Shown: positions 41,501 to 48,305 of the stretch, piece by piece
Position numbering within the stretch: position 1 is the stretch's first letter
Layout: every line of letters begins with the position of its first letter
From: Paenibacillus xylanexedens
GTDB taxonomy: Bacteria; Bacillota; Bacilli; Paenibacillales; Paenibacillaceae
DNA: 64,000 nucleotides
Direction of reading: 5' to 3'
Assembly: GCF_017874615.1 (NCBI RefSeq)
Contig: NZ_JAGIKV010000026.1
Coordinates: 37,941-101,940, forward strand
Translations under genes and position numbers: made by a program
The notes under the pieces: model-generated
The model's database searches: none
What the model saw: the letters and a program-made list of their open reading frames with translations, nothing else
What the model was told of the DNA's origin: nothing

Positions 41501-44500
41501 GCACGTTGAAGAAAGCCGTCGTAATAAACATGACCGATATGCGCTGGTGCTGGATGAGATCCGCCAGTAGACCAATTTCCAGCAACGTCTCGCGGGGAAC
41601 CAGCACCAGCCGCGCCCCGTTGGTCAAAGCACCAAAAATATCGAAAATCGCTCCGTCGAACGAATAGCTCGAAAGCTGGAGGACATGATCGCGATTGGTG
41701 ATGTCGATATAATTTGTATTTTGCACAACGCGCACGATGTTGCGGTGCGAAACAAGGTTTCCTTTTGGCTTGCCCGTAGTGCCTGACGTATAGATCACGC
41801 AGGCCAGATCTGTCGCTTCAATCACTGGATTTAAGTTTGTTCCGTCCTCGTGATAGAAGGACTCGTCATCCAGTAAGATCACCGAGTCCAAACCCGCCAG
41901 TCGCTCGCGCAAGCGGCTTTGTGTCAGCATGACCTGCGCTCCTGAATCCTCTATCAAGAAACGGATACGCTCCTCTGGATATTCCGGGTCAATCGGTACG
42001 TAAGCGGCTCCGGCTTTGTGTGCTGCCAGTATACCTATAACCATTTCGATGGAACGCTCAGCCATAATGGCGACCAGACGTCCTTGGGATATCCCGTGGC
42101 TGCGCAAGGTACGGGCAAGGCGGTTGACACGTTCGTTCAGCTCCCGGTAGGTCATCTCTTGCTCATTCATGGAGATGGCGGCTGCATCCGGGATGTACTC
42201 CGCCTGCTCTTCGAACAATTGAATGAGCGTCTGCCCGCGCGGAAATTCCGTCGTGGTGTCGTTAAAACGTCCGAGAAGGTCGGCCTTTTCTGCCTCCGTC
42301 ACAAGTTCCAGCTCGCCCACGGTAATTTCCGGGTTATCCGTTACCTGCTCCAGCAGATGCACGAGATGCCCCTTGAGCCGCTCGATGCTGTCTTTATCGA
42401 ACACTTCGGCGTTAAAGTCGAATCGAATTTCGATCTCGGTTCCCGGCATCACAGTCACGTTGAAGTTATAGTTCGTCTGCTCCTCCATCTGAACGTCAGC
42501 AATTGTCAGGCCGCCGTGCTGCTGGTCCCCCGCCTGCTCCATCTGCTCGTCCACCGGATAGTTCTCGAAAGCGATGATATGGTTGATCAGATTCTGCTTT
42601 TGCACGCTGCGAGCTTGAATTTCATACAGCGGATAGTAATCATAACGCCCGGAATCCAGCGCCCTCTCTTGGAGCTTCGCCATCAGGTCGGCGAACACGG
42701 TGTCCACTTCGCTATTGACGCGGACCGGCACCGTATTGATGAACAGCCCGATCATAGACTCAATGCCCGGGATTTCCGCCGGTCTTCCGGCAACGACACT
42801 GCCGAATACGGCATCGTTTGTTCCGTTATATTTTTGCAGCATCACGCCCCAAACGGCTTGCAGCAGCGTATTGACTGTAACCAGGTGCTGTTTCGCCACC
42901 CGGTCCATCCGTTTGCTCAAGTCCTTGCCCAGTTCGGCGGTGACGTGATCAGCCGTAAATCTGACGCTCGGCGCTGGTTCCTTTTGCCCCGGAAGTACGG
43001 TTTGCCCTTCGTAGCCTGCCAGGAACGCCGTCCAATAGCCGGATGCTGCCTGATCGTCCTGTTTCTCCAACCATTCGATATAATCGCCATAATCCGATCC
43101 TTTACCTCCCGCTGGCTGCTTTCCAGAGGTCAGGGCCGAGTATATTTCAAACAACTCCTGCGTCAGCTGAGCCAGGCACCAGCCGTCCATCAAAATATGC
43201 TGAAAACTCCACAGTACGTGATAACTTTGCTCTTCAGTGCGCAGAATCGTAAACCGAACTAGCGCATCATGTTCCATGTCGAAGCCACGAAGCTTGTCCT
43301 CCTCGGCCTTTTCATCCAAGTAAGCTTGTTTCTCGTGTACCTGCAAATGAAGCAGCTCTTCATATTCAAAGCCGACTGGCTTGTCGCGGTATATGATTTG
43401 AAGCGGCTCGCCCGCTGGTCCATTCACAAAATTCGCCCGCAGCACCAGATGACGTTTTGCAAGCTCCATCCAGCTCAACTCAAAAAGCTGGACGTCGAGC
43501 GCTCCCCGCATCGTAAACCGCGTCTGCTCAAAGTAAGCTGCCGTTTGCCGGTCAAGCGCGCTGTGGAACCACATACCCTTTTGCATCGGCGTCAGCGAGT
43601 AAATATTTTCGATTTCCCCGAGATGACTCGAGCGCTGGGCGATTTGCTCCAATTCTGTGATGGTCAAGCCTTTAAATTGCACGTCGCTTGGCGTCAATTC
43701 GGTGTTCTCTTTGCCTGCGCAGTGGGTAATGAGCTCTCGGAGACTTTGCTCAAGCCGCTGAGCGAAGGCTTCCATCGTTTCCTTGCGATACTGCTTCCGG
43801 CTGTAGCTGAGATCGAGCGATAAAGCACCGTCCAGCACCATACCGTTGATATCCAGCACAAAGCTGCGGGCCTGCCGGTCGCTAGCCGGGCTGCCACTGG
43901 AATAAGAAGATATGCCGATCTCGCCCTGGTTGACATCATCGTCGAACTGGCCGAGGTAGTTAAAATTAATTTCCGGCTCTGCGCCCCAAACCAAGCCATC
44001 CTCCGATTTCGAAAGATAGCGGCATATGCCGTACCCAAGCCCCTTGTTCGGAATGCGGCGCAAGTTTTCCTTGACCTGTTTAACCTGATAGGTCCAATCC
44101 CGGTCGGTTTCCGGCTCCAGGACGACCGGAAACTTGGTCGTAAACCAGCCGACTGTACGCGTGATGTCGATATCCGTTCCGATCGATTCACGTCCGTGTC
44201 CTTCGAGATTGATCCGCACCCGTTCGTGCCCCGTCCATTTGCGTAAGGCTATGCCGAGCGCCGTTACCAAAATATCATTCATTTCGGTGTTGAAGGCACG
44301 GTGAACCCGCTTCAGTAGCAGCTCCGTTTCTTCGGGAGCCAAACGGACAAACAGCGATTCGCTGTCCTGCTGCGTCGTAACGTCCTCCTCCATATCCTTC
44401 GGCACGGCCGGAACCTCCATTTGATCCACGGCCTGCCAATAGGCCCGTTCCTTCGCCATCTCCGGGCTTTGCGCGTAAGCAGCCAACTGCTCGGACCAAG

Positions 44501-47500
44501 TGCGGTACGCATCTGTTTTCGCCGGGAAACGAATTTTTTCGCTTTTGCCAGTCTGCTCGTAACCTAGAGCGAAATCCTCCATTAAAATGCGCCAAGACAC
44601 GCCATCTACCACAGCATGATGAACCCCGAGCAGCAAATGATCACCGTCCGCGCACTGGAACAGTCCTGCCTTCATGAGGGGCCCGTTCTCCAGATCGATG
44701 CCCGCTTGAATGTCCGTTGCCTTCGCTTCCACAGCCTGCGTGGGATCCTCCGCATCCTTGAAGTCGAACACGTCCAGCGTGAACAGCTCGTCTTCCTGAA
44801 TCGCGCGGTTCCGTGCGCTAAACCCTTGTTCCGTTTTGCGGAACACCATCCGTAAGGCGTCATGATGCTCGGCCAGCTTTTGCAGCACCTGACGTACCAT
44901 CTCTTCGTCGAAGCGTTCCTTCCGGTACAGCATCACCGACTGGTTGAAATGATGTGGGTCCGCAAAGGAGCTCTCGAAAAACCAATGCTGAATCGGCGTC
45001 AGCGCCGTTTCACCCGTAATTTCGCCTTGATCGATGGTACGTCCGATCGGTATCACATGCAGGCTAAGCTGTGAGATCGTCGGATATTTGAACAAATCCC
45101 GGATTTCCAGCTTGTACCCGGCTTGATGAAGCCGCGAAGATACTTGAATGGACTTGATCGAGTCTCCGCCCAGCTCGAAGAAATGATCCGTTACCCCAAC
45201 GCGATCGGCGTTCAATACCGCCTGCCACACATCGGCAAGCGTCCGCTCGGCTTCATTGCGTGGAGCTACGTACTCGCCGCCGGTCAGTGCGTTTCCTTCC
45301 GGGGCAGGCAAAGCCTTGCGGTCGATTTTGTCGTTCGGGGTGAGCGGCATCTGCGGAAGCTGAACAAAATGTGCCGGAATCATGTAATTCGGCAATTTTT
45401 GCGCCAGCGCGCTTCTCAGCTCGCCGAGCGTAAGAGGGAGACTAGCGACCAGGTAAGCGCACAGTTCTTGCCCGCTTTTGCCTTCCCGCGCAATCACAAT
45501 CGTCTCCTGCACCGAGTCGATCTTCAGAAGCTGATCTTCAATCTCACCGACCTCGATTCGGAATCCACGGATTTTCACCTGATGGTCGATCCGGCCCAAG
45601 TACTCCATATTACCGTCCGGCAGCCAGCGGGCGAGATCTCCCGTCCGGTAAAGGCGTTCTCCCGGCGCAAACGGATGTTCCACAAATTTCTCTGCCGTCA
45701 GCTCCGGTTGGTTCAGGTAACCTCTCGCAAGCCCCACGCCTGCCACGCACAGCTCTCCGTCCACTCCCGGAGGCACAAGTTGCAGGTGGGCATCCAAAAT
45801 AAAAATCTGATGATTAGACAGCGGGCGCCCAATCGGAATGACTCTGCGCTCCGGCTGCTGCTCATCCGCATCCCAAAGCGTCGTAACAATCGAAGCTTCG
45901 GTAGGGCCGTAAGCATTGAAATAGTGAACCTTCGCTTTCCACTGCTGCACGAATTCGGCCGATACCGCCGAACCTCCCGTTACAAGCTTTGTTAAGCTGG
46001 GAAGACGGTCCGGGTTCAAATGAGCGCTGTACGTCGGAGGCAAAATCGCCGCCGTAATCGCATGCTCGTTCATATAACTCTCGAACAGACGAGTGTCGAG
46101 AATTGTTTCGGCCGTCGGGATGTACAAAGCCGCGCCAAAATAGAGTGCTTTGAAAACCTCCCAGCAGGATGCGTCGAAGGACAAGCTCGCAAATTGAACG
46201 ATCCGATCATGCTCCGTGATGCCCAGCCTGTCTGCGAACATCAGCTTCAAGCTGACCAAACCACGATGCTCCAGCATGACCCCTTTGGGTTTGCCCGTTG
46301 TACCTGACGTATATATGACATAAGCAAGATCGTTTGGACCACTGGCCGCCTCCAGGTTCGAGCCATCGGCGCTATAGGCTTGCTTATCATCTAGCGCCAA
46401 TACGGTCCCTTCGAACGGGACTTGCTGTAACAGCTCTCTTTGAGTCAGTAGCAGCTGCGCGTTCGAGTTCTCCAGAATGTAGCGGATTCGTTCTTCCGGG
46501 TACTCCGGGTCGATCGGCACGTAGGCACCGCCAGCTTTCAGAACTGCCAGAATGCCAATGACCGTCTCCAGCGATCTCCTAACCATCAAGCCTACCAACT
46601 GATTGGGTAGCACACCGACCGATCGTAGCGTACGCGCCAGCTGATTTGCCCGTTCGTTCAACTCTGCGTATGAAAGCCGCTGCCCCTCAAAAACAACCGC
46701 AGTCGCCTCGGGTACACGCTTCGCTTGTTCCTCCACAAGCTGATGAATCGTCCGATCACGAGGATAGTCCTTCTCGGTATCGTTGAAGCTTTGTATTAAT
46801 TGAAATTTTTCGTCCTCCGACAGCATGTCCGCTCGCACGATGTCCAGCTCCAGCTCATGAAGCCCTACGGACAGCAGGCGATTCAGATGGCCGACGACCC
46901 GATTCATGAACTCGGCGTCATATAAGTGCTCGTTATATGACAGCGCTAGCTGTATCGTCCTACCGGCTAAACTGAATTCAAAGGAACAGTCTGTGACCAC
47001 GTTTTGCCCAATTTCGTCCAGATGCAGCTCCTTAAGGGATACTAGCGTATGGACGACGGGTATCCCTTCTGCATATTGCAGATCCAGCTTCTCCGTCATT
47101 TTCAAGAACGGAATATGTTGATGTTGAATGGCTTCCGGCAAGGAAGTCCTCAGTTCGCTCAGAAGCGTTTTAAAAGTTGCCCCCACCGAAAGCGAGTTTT
47201 TCAAAATGACCGTATGATTAACGGATCGACGCGTCTCCCCCTTTTTTGGCACAACCGGCATGCCAACCAGAATGTCTGAAGCTCCTGTATATTTATGCAA
47301 GAGTGCCTGAACACCTGCGAGCAAAATCATAAAAGCAGCCAGCGGAGCACCCTTGCTCATTTGAAGGACCCGCTGCGCCGCTTCCTCCGAAAGCGAACCG
47401 CCAACGGTTTTCACATTGGGCACCAGGGAGTTTGGAGCTTTGCTGTAAGGCAACCGCGTCAAGGTATAATCGTCACTACCGAATTTTTCGTTCCAAAACA

Positions 47501-47615
47501 ACGTTTCTTTTTCAAAAGCCATCTGGATCGTTCCCCTCTCTTCATCGGTAAAAGCAATCCGGCGGAGCATATGCTGAAGCAACGCTTCAGCCTCGCTCCT
47601 CTCTTTTTCAAACAT
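32559..47615 (-). CDS. pmxA: Polymyxin-type non-ribosomal peptide synthetase, modules 6-9 (PmxA homologue)
   Basis: A 5018-residue synthetase. Order, rough residues: N-terminal helix (1-35, possible docking); C-terminal lobe of a C domain (36-265, no HHxxxDG); A6 270-780; T6 811; E6 870-1320 (HHAVVDGVSW, EGHGRE); C7 1334-1770 (D-donor type, motif FQHILMDGW with Gln in place of the first His); A7 1790-2290; T7 2323; C8 2386; A8 to 3375; T8 3412; C9 3476; A9 to 4475; T9 4511; terminal C 4574-5005 (HHIVSDG). Pocket residues by eye: A6 DAWIVGAIV (hydrophobic, Leu/Phe class), followed by epimerisation; A7 DGFFLGVIF (Ile/Leu/Val class, nearest to Ile-type codes); A8 and A9 Dab. The terminal C domain joins Dab9 to residue 10 on the PmxB homologue. 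Size and layout match PmxA of P. polymyxa as I know it. Confidence 0.93.
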   Translation of the reverse strand: MFEKERSEAEALLQHMLRRIAFTDEERGTIQMAFEKETLFWNEKFGSDDYTLTRLPYSKAPNSLVPNVKTVGGSLSEEAAQRVLQMSKGAPLAAFMILLAGVQALLHKYTGASDILVGMPVVPKKGETRRSVNHTVILKNSLSVGATFKTLLSELRTSLPEAIQHQHIPFLKMTEKLDLQYAEGIPVVHTLVSLKELHLDEIGQNVVTDCSFEFSLAGRTIQLALSYNEHLYDAEFMNRVVGHLNRLLSVGLHELELDIVRADMLSEDEKFQLIQSFNDTEKDYPRDRTIHQLVEEQAKRVPEATAVVFEGQRLSYAELNERANQLARTLRSVGVLPNQLVGLMVRRSLETVIGILAVLKAGGAYVPIDPEYPEERIRYILENSNAQLLLTQRELLQQVPFEGTVLALDDKQAYSADGSNLEAASGPNDLAYVIYTSGTTGKPKGVMLEHRGLVSLKLMFADRLGITEHDRIVQFASLSFDASCWEVFKALYFGAALYIPTAETILDTRLFESYMNEHAITAAILPPTYSAHLNPDRLPSLTKLVTGGSAVSAEFVQQWKAKVHYFNAYGPTEASIVTTLWDADEQQPERRVIPIGRPLSNHQIFILDAHLQLVPPGVDGELCVAGVGLARGYLNQPELTAEKFVEHPFAPGERLYRTGDLARWLPDGNMEYLGRIDHQVKIRGFRIEVGEIEDQLLKIDSVQETIVIAREGKSGQELCAYLVASLPLTLGELRSALAQKLPNYMIPAHFVQLPQMPLTPNDKIDRKALPAPEGNALTGGEYVAPRNEAERTLADVWQAVLNADRVGVTDHFFELGGDSIKSIQVSSRLHQAGYKLEIRDLFKYPTISQLSLHVIPIGRTIDQGEITGETALTPIQHWFFESSFADPHHFNQSVMLYRKERFDEEMVRQVLQKLAEHHDALRMVFRKTEQGFSARNRAIQEDELFTLDVFDFKDAEDPTQAVEAKATDIQAGIDLENGPLMKAGLFQCADGDHLLLGVHHAVVDGVSWRILMEDFALGYEQTGKSEKIRFPAKTDAYRTWSEQLAAYAQSPEMAKERAYWQAVDQMEVPAVPKDMEEDVTTQQDSESLFVRLAPEETELLLKRVHRAFNTEMNDILVTALGIALRKWTGHERVRINLEGHGRESIGTDIDITRTVGWFTTKFPVVLEPETDRDWTYQVKQVKENLRRIPNKGLGYGICRYLSKSEDGLVWGAEPEINFNYLGQFDDDVNQGEIGISSYSSGSPASDRQARSFVLDINGMVLDGALSLDLSYSRKQYRKETMEAFAQRLEQSLRELITHCAGKENTELTPSDVQFKGLTITELEQIAQRSSHLGEIENIYSLTPMQKGMWFHSALDRQTAAYFEQTRFTMRGALDVQLFELSWMELAKRHLVLRANFVNGPAGEPLQIIYRDKPVGFEYEELLHLQVHEKQAYLDEKAEEDKLRGFDMEHDALVRFTILRTEEQSYHVLWSFQHILMDGWCLAQLTQELFEIYSALTSGKQPAGGKGSDYGDYIEWLEKQDDQAASGYWTAFLAGYEGQTVLPGQKEPAPSVRFTADHVTAELGKDLSKRMDRVAKQHLVTVNTLLQAVWGVMLQKYNGTNDAVFGSVVAGRPAEIPGIESMIGLFINTVPVRVNSEVDTVFADLMAKLQERALDSGRYDYYPLYEIQARSVQKQNLINHIIAFENYPVDEQMEQAGDQQHGGLTIADVQMEEQTNYNFNVTVMPGTEIEIRFDFNAEVFDKDSIERLKGHLVHLLEQVTDNPEITVGELELVTEAEKADLLGRFNDTTTEFPRGQTLIQLFEEQAEYIPDAAAISMNEQEMTYRELNERVNRLARTLRSHGISQGRLVAIMAERSIEMVIGILAAHKAGAAYVPIDPEYPEERIRFLIEDSGAQVMLTQSRLRERLAGLDSVILLDDESFYHEDGTNLNPVIEATDLACVIYTSGTTGKPKGNLVSHRNIVRVVQNTNYIDITNRDHVLQLSSYSFDGAIFDIFGALTNGARLVLVPRETLLEIGLLADLIQHQRISVMFITTAFFNVLVDVNVNCFRDVRAILFGGERVSVGHVRKALAHLGAGRLNHVYGPTESTIFTTYLPVDFVDESALTVPIGRPISNTTVYIVDSRNKLLPIGVVGELCVGGEGLVRGYNNRPELTAEKFVHNPFTSGERMYRTGDLAKWLPNGTIEYVGRTDDQVKIRGFRIELGEIEAQLQKVEGIRKTTVFARENVSGEKQLCAYYEADCELPAAELKSVLSQELPAYMIPAYLIQLERLPLTTNGKVDRRSLPAPEESLQPGEGHTLPRTPLEASLAEIWKSVLGLEHIGVHDNFFDLGGHSLRATTLVSKVHQELNVELPLRDVFRYSTIEQMALAISRIEEHSFSSIPLVGARAYYPLSSAQKRLFILNQLEGAEQSYNMPGVLLLEGSIDHSLLEKAFRGLIERHETLRTGFEVVQGEAVQRIYESVDFSVVCRHANEEEASAVVQAFIRPFDLAKPPLLRAELVELAADRYLLMFDMHHIISDGVSMDVFVEELVRLYGGESLEPLHIQYKDYAVWQQSDEQKVQLKREEAYWLDRYRGELPVLEMPTDYPRPAVQSYEGHTLTSFVDEATNEGLKQLAAQRGTTLYMVLLAAYTVLLHKYTGQDDLIVGTSIAGRTHGDIQPLIGMFVNTLAIRNYPASEKTFLSYLEEVKETTLGAYEHQNYPFEELVDKVQVSRDLSRNPLFDTMFSLQNLEESEFELEGLKLSPYPSEYGMAKFDLSVDVTEENGGLECSFEFATALYKESTIRRLSIHFGHLLAAIVSRPNAKIAELNLLTADEKEKILGAFHPMQSEVVPVAAFHRLFEEQAERTPEEEAVVYENDRLTYAELNERANRLSATLRASGIGREEIVGILAERSVDLLVAVLAVWKAGGAYVPLDPDYPADRVRFMLEDSGAKVLLTQTLLRERAEAWLSEEELALAKVLYLDDETSYSEDRDNALLGSSMVSGKVSSELTGAVNSDDPSHLKVAGLDSFHEARPEDLAYVIYTSGTTGKPKGVMIEHRSLVNTAAGYRREYRLDQFPVRLLQLASFSFDVFVGDIARTLYNGGTMVIVPKDDRIDPSRLHHWIEREQVTIFESTPALIVPFMEHMHEQGLELSGMELLITSSDSCSVADYRTLQERFGSSFRIINAYGVTEAAIDSSFYDEELAKLPQTGHVPIGKAWLNANFYIVDAYLNPVPVGVLGELVIGGVGVARGYLNRPELTEEKFVDSPFTAGERLYRTGDLARWMEDGNVDFIGRIDNQAKIRGYRIETGEIESQLLRVEGVREAVVLVRSDANGQKALCAYYTPDTGAKLVVNDLRSALAQELPGYMIPSYFVELERLPLTPNGKMDRKVLPAPEGEAGSGTEYVAPRNELETKLAAIWQEVLGLAKEIGVHDNFFDIGGHSLRATTLVSKIHKELNVDLPLRDVFRHSTIESMATAISRLDQQIFVSIPVTDGREVYPQSFAQKRLFILNQLEVAELSYNMPEAMLLEGALDRARFEETFRKLVARHEMLRTGFEMVDGEASQRVYQDVNFAVEFYQADEQEVEAVVHGFVRPFDLAKPPLLRVGLVELAPERHILMYDMHHIISDGVSMEIFVEEFVRLYGGEQLEPLRIQYKDYTVWQHSQEQQERLQHQGAYWLDMFQGELPVLEMPTDYPRPAVQSYEGQTLEFSFDASKTGGLKQLASDTGTTLFMVLLAAYNVLLHKYSGQEDVIVGTPIAGRNHGDVQPLIGIFLNTLAIRSYPSSEKTFLSYLNEVKETTLHAFEHQNYPFEQLVDKVQVTRDLSRNPLFDTMFTMQNTENEQFELEGLRLIPYPSVLDTAKFDISLDVGEENGGLDYSFEYATALYKRETIERLAKHYEQLLVTIVNRPDAKIAELHMLTSAEKEQVLSAFNPAQLEAAPAATFHRLFEKQAERTPEAEAVVYEDDRLNYVELNERANRLAVTLRASGIGRESIVGILAERSVDLLVAVMAVWKAGGAYVPLDPDYPADRVRFMLEDSGAKVLLTQTPLRERAEAWLREEELALMSVLYLDDEASYSEDRANAPMYFDQGSSMASSRVSGKLTGAVNGADRNHLDVVDDVDVVGMDSFREARPEDLAYVIYTSGTTGKPKGVMIEHRSLVNTAAGYRREYRLDQFPVRLLQLASFSFDVFVGDIARTLYNGGTMVIVPKDDRIDPSRLHYWIEREQVTIFESTPALIVPFMEYVHEQGLELSGMELLITSSDSCSVADYRTLQERFGSSFRIINAYGVTEAAIDSSFYDEELEKLPQTGHVPIGKAWLNAKFYIVDAHLNPVPVGVLGELVIGGVGVARGYLNRPELTEEKFVDSPFAVGERLYRTGDLARWMEDGNVDFIGRIDNQAKIRGYRIETGEIESQLLRVEGVREAVVLVRNDANGQKALCAYYTPDTGAKLAVNDLRSALAQELPGYMIPSYFVELELLPLTPNGKMDRKALPAPEGEAGSGTEYVAPRNELEMKLAVIWQEVLGLTKEIGVYDNFFDIGGHSLRATSLAGKVFKELNVNLPLRDVFRHSTIAAMAEAIARMERREHEAIPQAEQREYYPLSSAQKRLFIQHTLDGADQLYNMPELVQVEGEFDLDRLEAALRKLITRHESLRTGFEMMKGEVVQRIYPQVDFAIEHHQADTEDSDQIEQIVRNFVRPFDLGQPPLLRAGVIELEPHLRILLFDMHHIVSDGVSMAIVMEEFSSFYAGEQLPPLRIHYKDYAVWQQSKAHRERIGRQEAYWLQTFEGELPTEDLPMDYERSAVRSYEGAHVEFDVEASLSARLRELAAECESTLFMVLLAAYTVLLSKYSGQEDLIVGTPVAGRTNADLERVIGMFVNTLALRNRPSGDKTFLSYLKEVKETALGAFENQDYPFEDLVERLNVKREPGRFPLFDAVFDLQNIEERDAELEGVSLKNYELDHLEEAKFDLTLFMYENEGALSGGFFYATKLFKETMIRTLTEDYLRVLSQIAENPQLELSRIECHKPAAGAKSAVDTIEFAF
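34470..35850 (-). repeat. Dab-specific A-domain repeat, copy A9
   Basis: Near-identical to the A4, A5 and A8 copies over the pocket; the linker insert differs in sequence but keeps the SGKLTGAVNG core. Confidence 0.8.
37770..39100 (-). repeat. Dab-specific A-domain repeat, copy A8
   Basis: Near-identical to the A9 copy, with a shorter linker insert (SSELTGAVNSDD). Confidence 0.8.
45590..46345 (-). repeat. Gene-conversion tract in A6, partner of the A10 tract
   Basis: Near-identical partner of 30,430-31,180. The pocket residues are the same in both, so both modules should load the same amino acid. Since A10 has Thr-type flanks and A6 does not, A6 is the likely donor. Confidence 0.8.
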
Positions 47616-48305
47616 CTGACAACAATATCAATGGCTTGCGCAACGTCACGCTTCGATTGCCCGGTTGATCGCATGCGGCAATCCTCTGCCTAGCAGCTGT
47701 ACCGCTCGGCTCCCATGCGTAAAGGACAACAAACATCGTTCTACGCAAGAGATGCGGCTGCTTCGGACTCCTCTGCTTCAATATGATTGCCGCGGACGAG
47801 CCACCCGAAGACGGGATTTGGTTTAACATGGGTTTCGGAATTGGATTTGGGGATAGACGACAAGGAATGTTCCTCCTGTCGATGTAAGGCTTGCCGCAGG
47901 GTTCCGGCCGACCAGCAGGAAGTCGACCGTACCTCCTGATTTGGCACCCGAGCTGCCTTTGACGAAGCCTATGTTTAAGGGGTATTGATACACTCTATGT
48001 ACGATTTGATTATTCCCCCACAGCCCTGGTGTGGATAAGTAAAGATTCGGCTGCGGGGTAGTGAGCTTTTCCTAACGATTAAATTTAACGAGGGCACTGC
48101 ATGAGACTCAAGGAATGCTCCGTATGGCACGAACGGGACTGCCCTTGGATTGCCGGAGAATTCCTTGCTGATTGACGTTACCGCAGGTAGCATAAGGAGA
48201 AAGTCTTCCACTAAGATGAAAGCGCTACCTTAACATCAAGTCCGCACGCCCTCCGGAAGGCACTTTCATGCCTCTTGCCGGGGGCGGCCATCGGCTTGGC
48301 CAAGC
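47616..48305. other. Unassigned 690-bp spacer between ectB and pmxA
   Basis: No gene is supported here. Several short frames are open on the minus strand (for example 48211-47975 and 47947-47741) but none has a ribosome binding site with a recognisable product. No T-box motif or clear terminator was found; a perfect 12-bp palindrome GCTTGGCCAAGC lies at the ectB stop codon (about 48294-48305). The spacer may hold a leader for pmxA or the remains of a decayed element. Confidence 0.5.

Noticed and set aside
42018..43262. 414-codon open frame on the plus strand inside the pmxA-like gene
   Set aside because: It is antisense to a continuous, domain-rich synthetase frame; GC-rich NRPS genes commonly leave long shadow frames, and the product resembles no family.
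6589..47615. Additional tailoring genes, MbtH-like protein or separate acyl ligase in the cluster
   Set aside because: All spacers between synthetase and transporter genes are too short or show no supported ORF; acylation is presumably done by the starter C domain with acyl-CoA.
47616..48305. T-box or other amino-acid leader before pmxA
   Set aside because: No T-box consensus (GGTGG-ACCGCG type) or antiterminator pairing was found on the operon strand.
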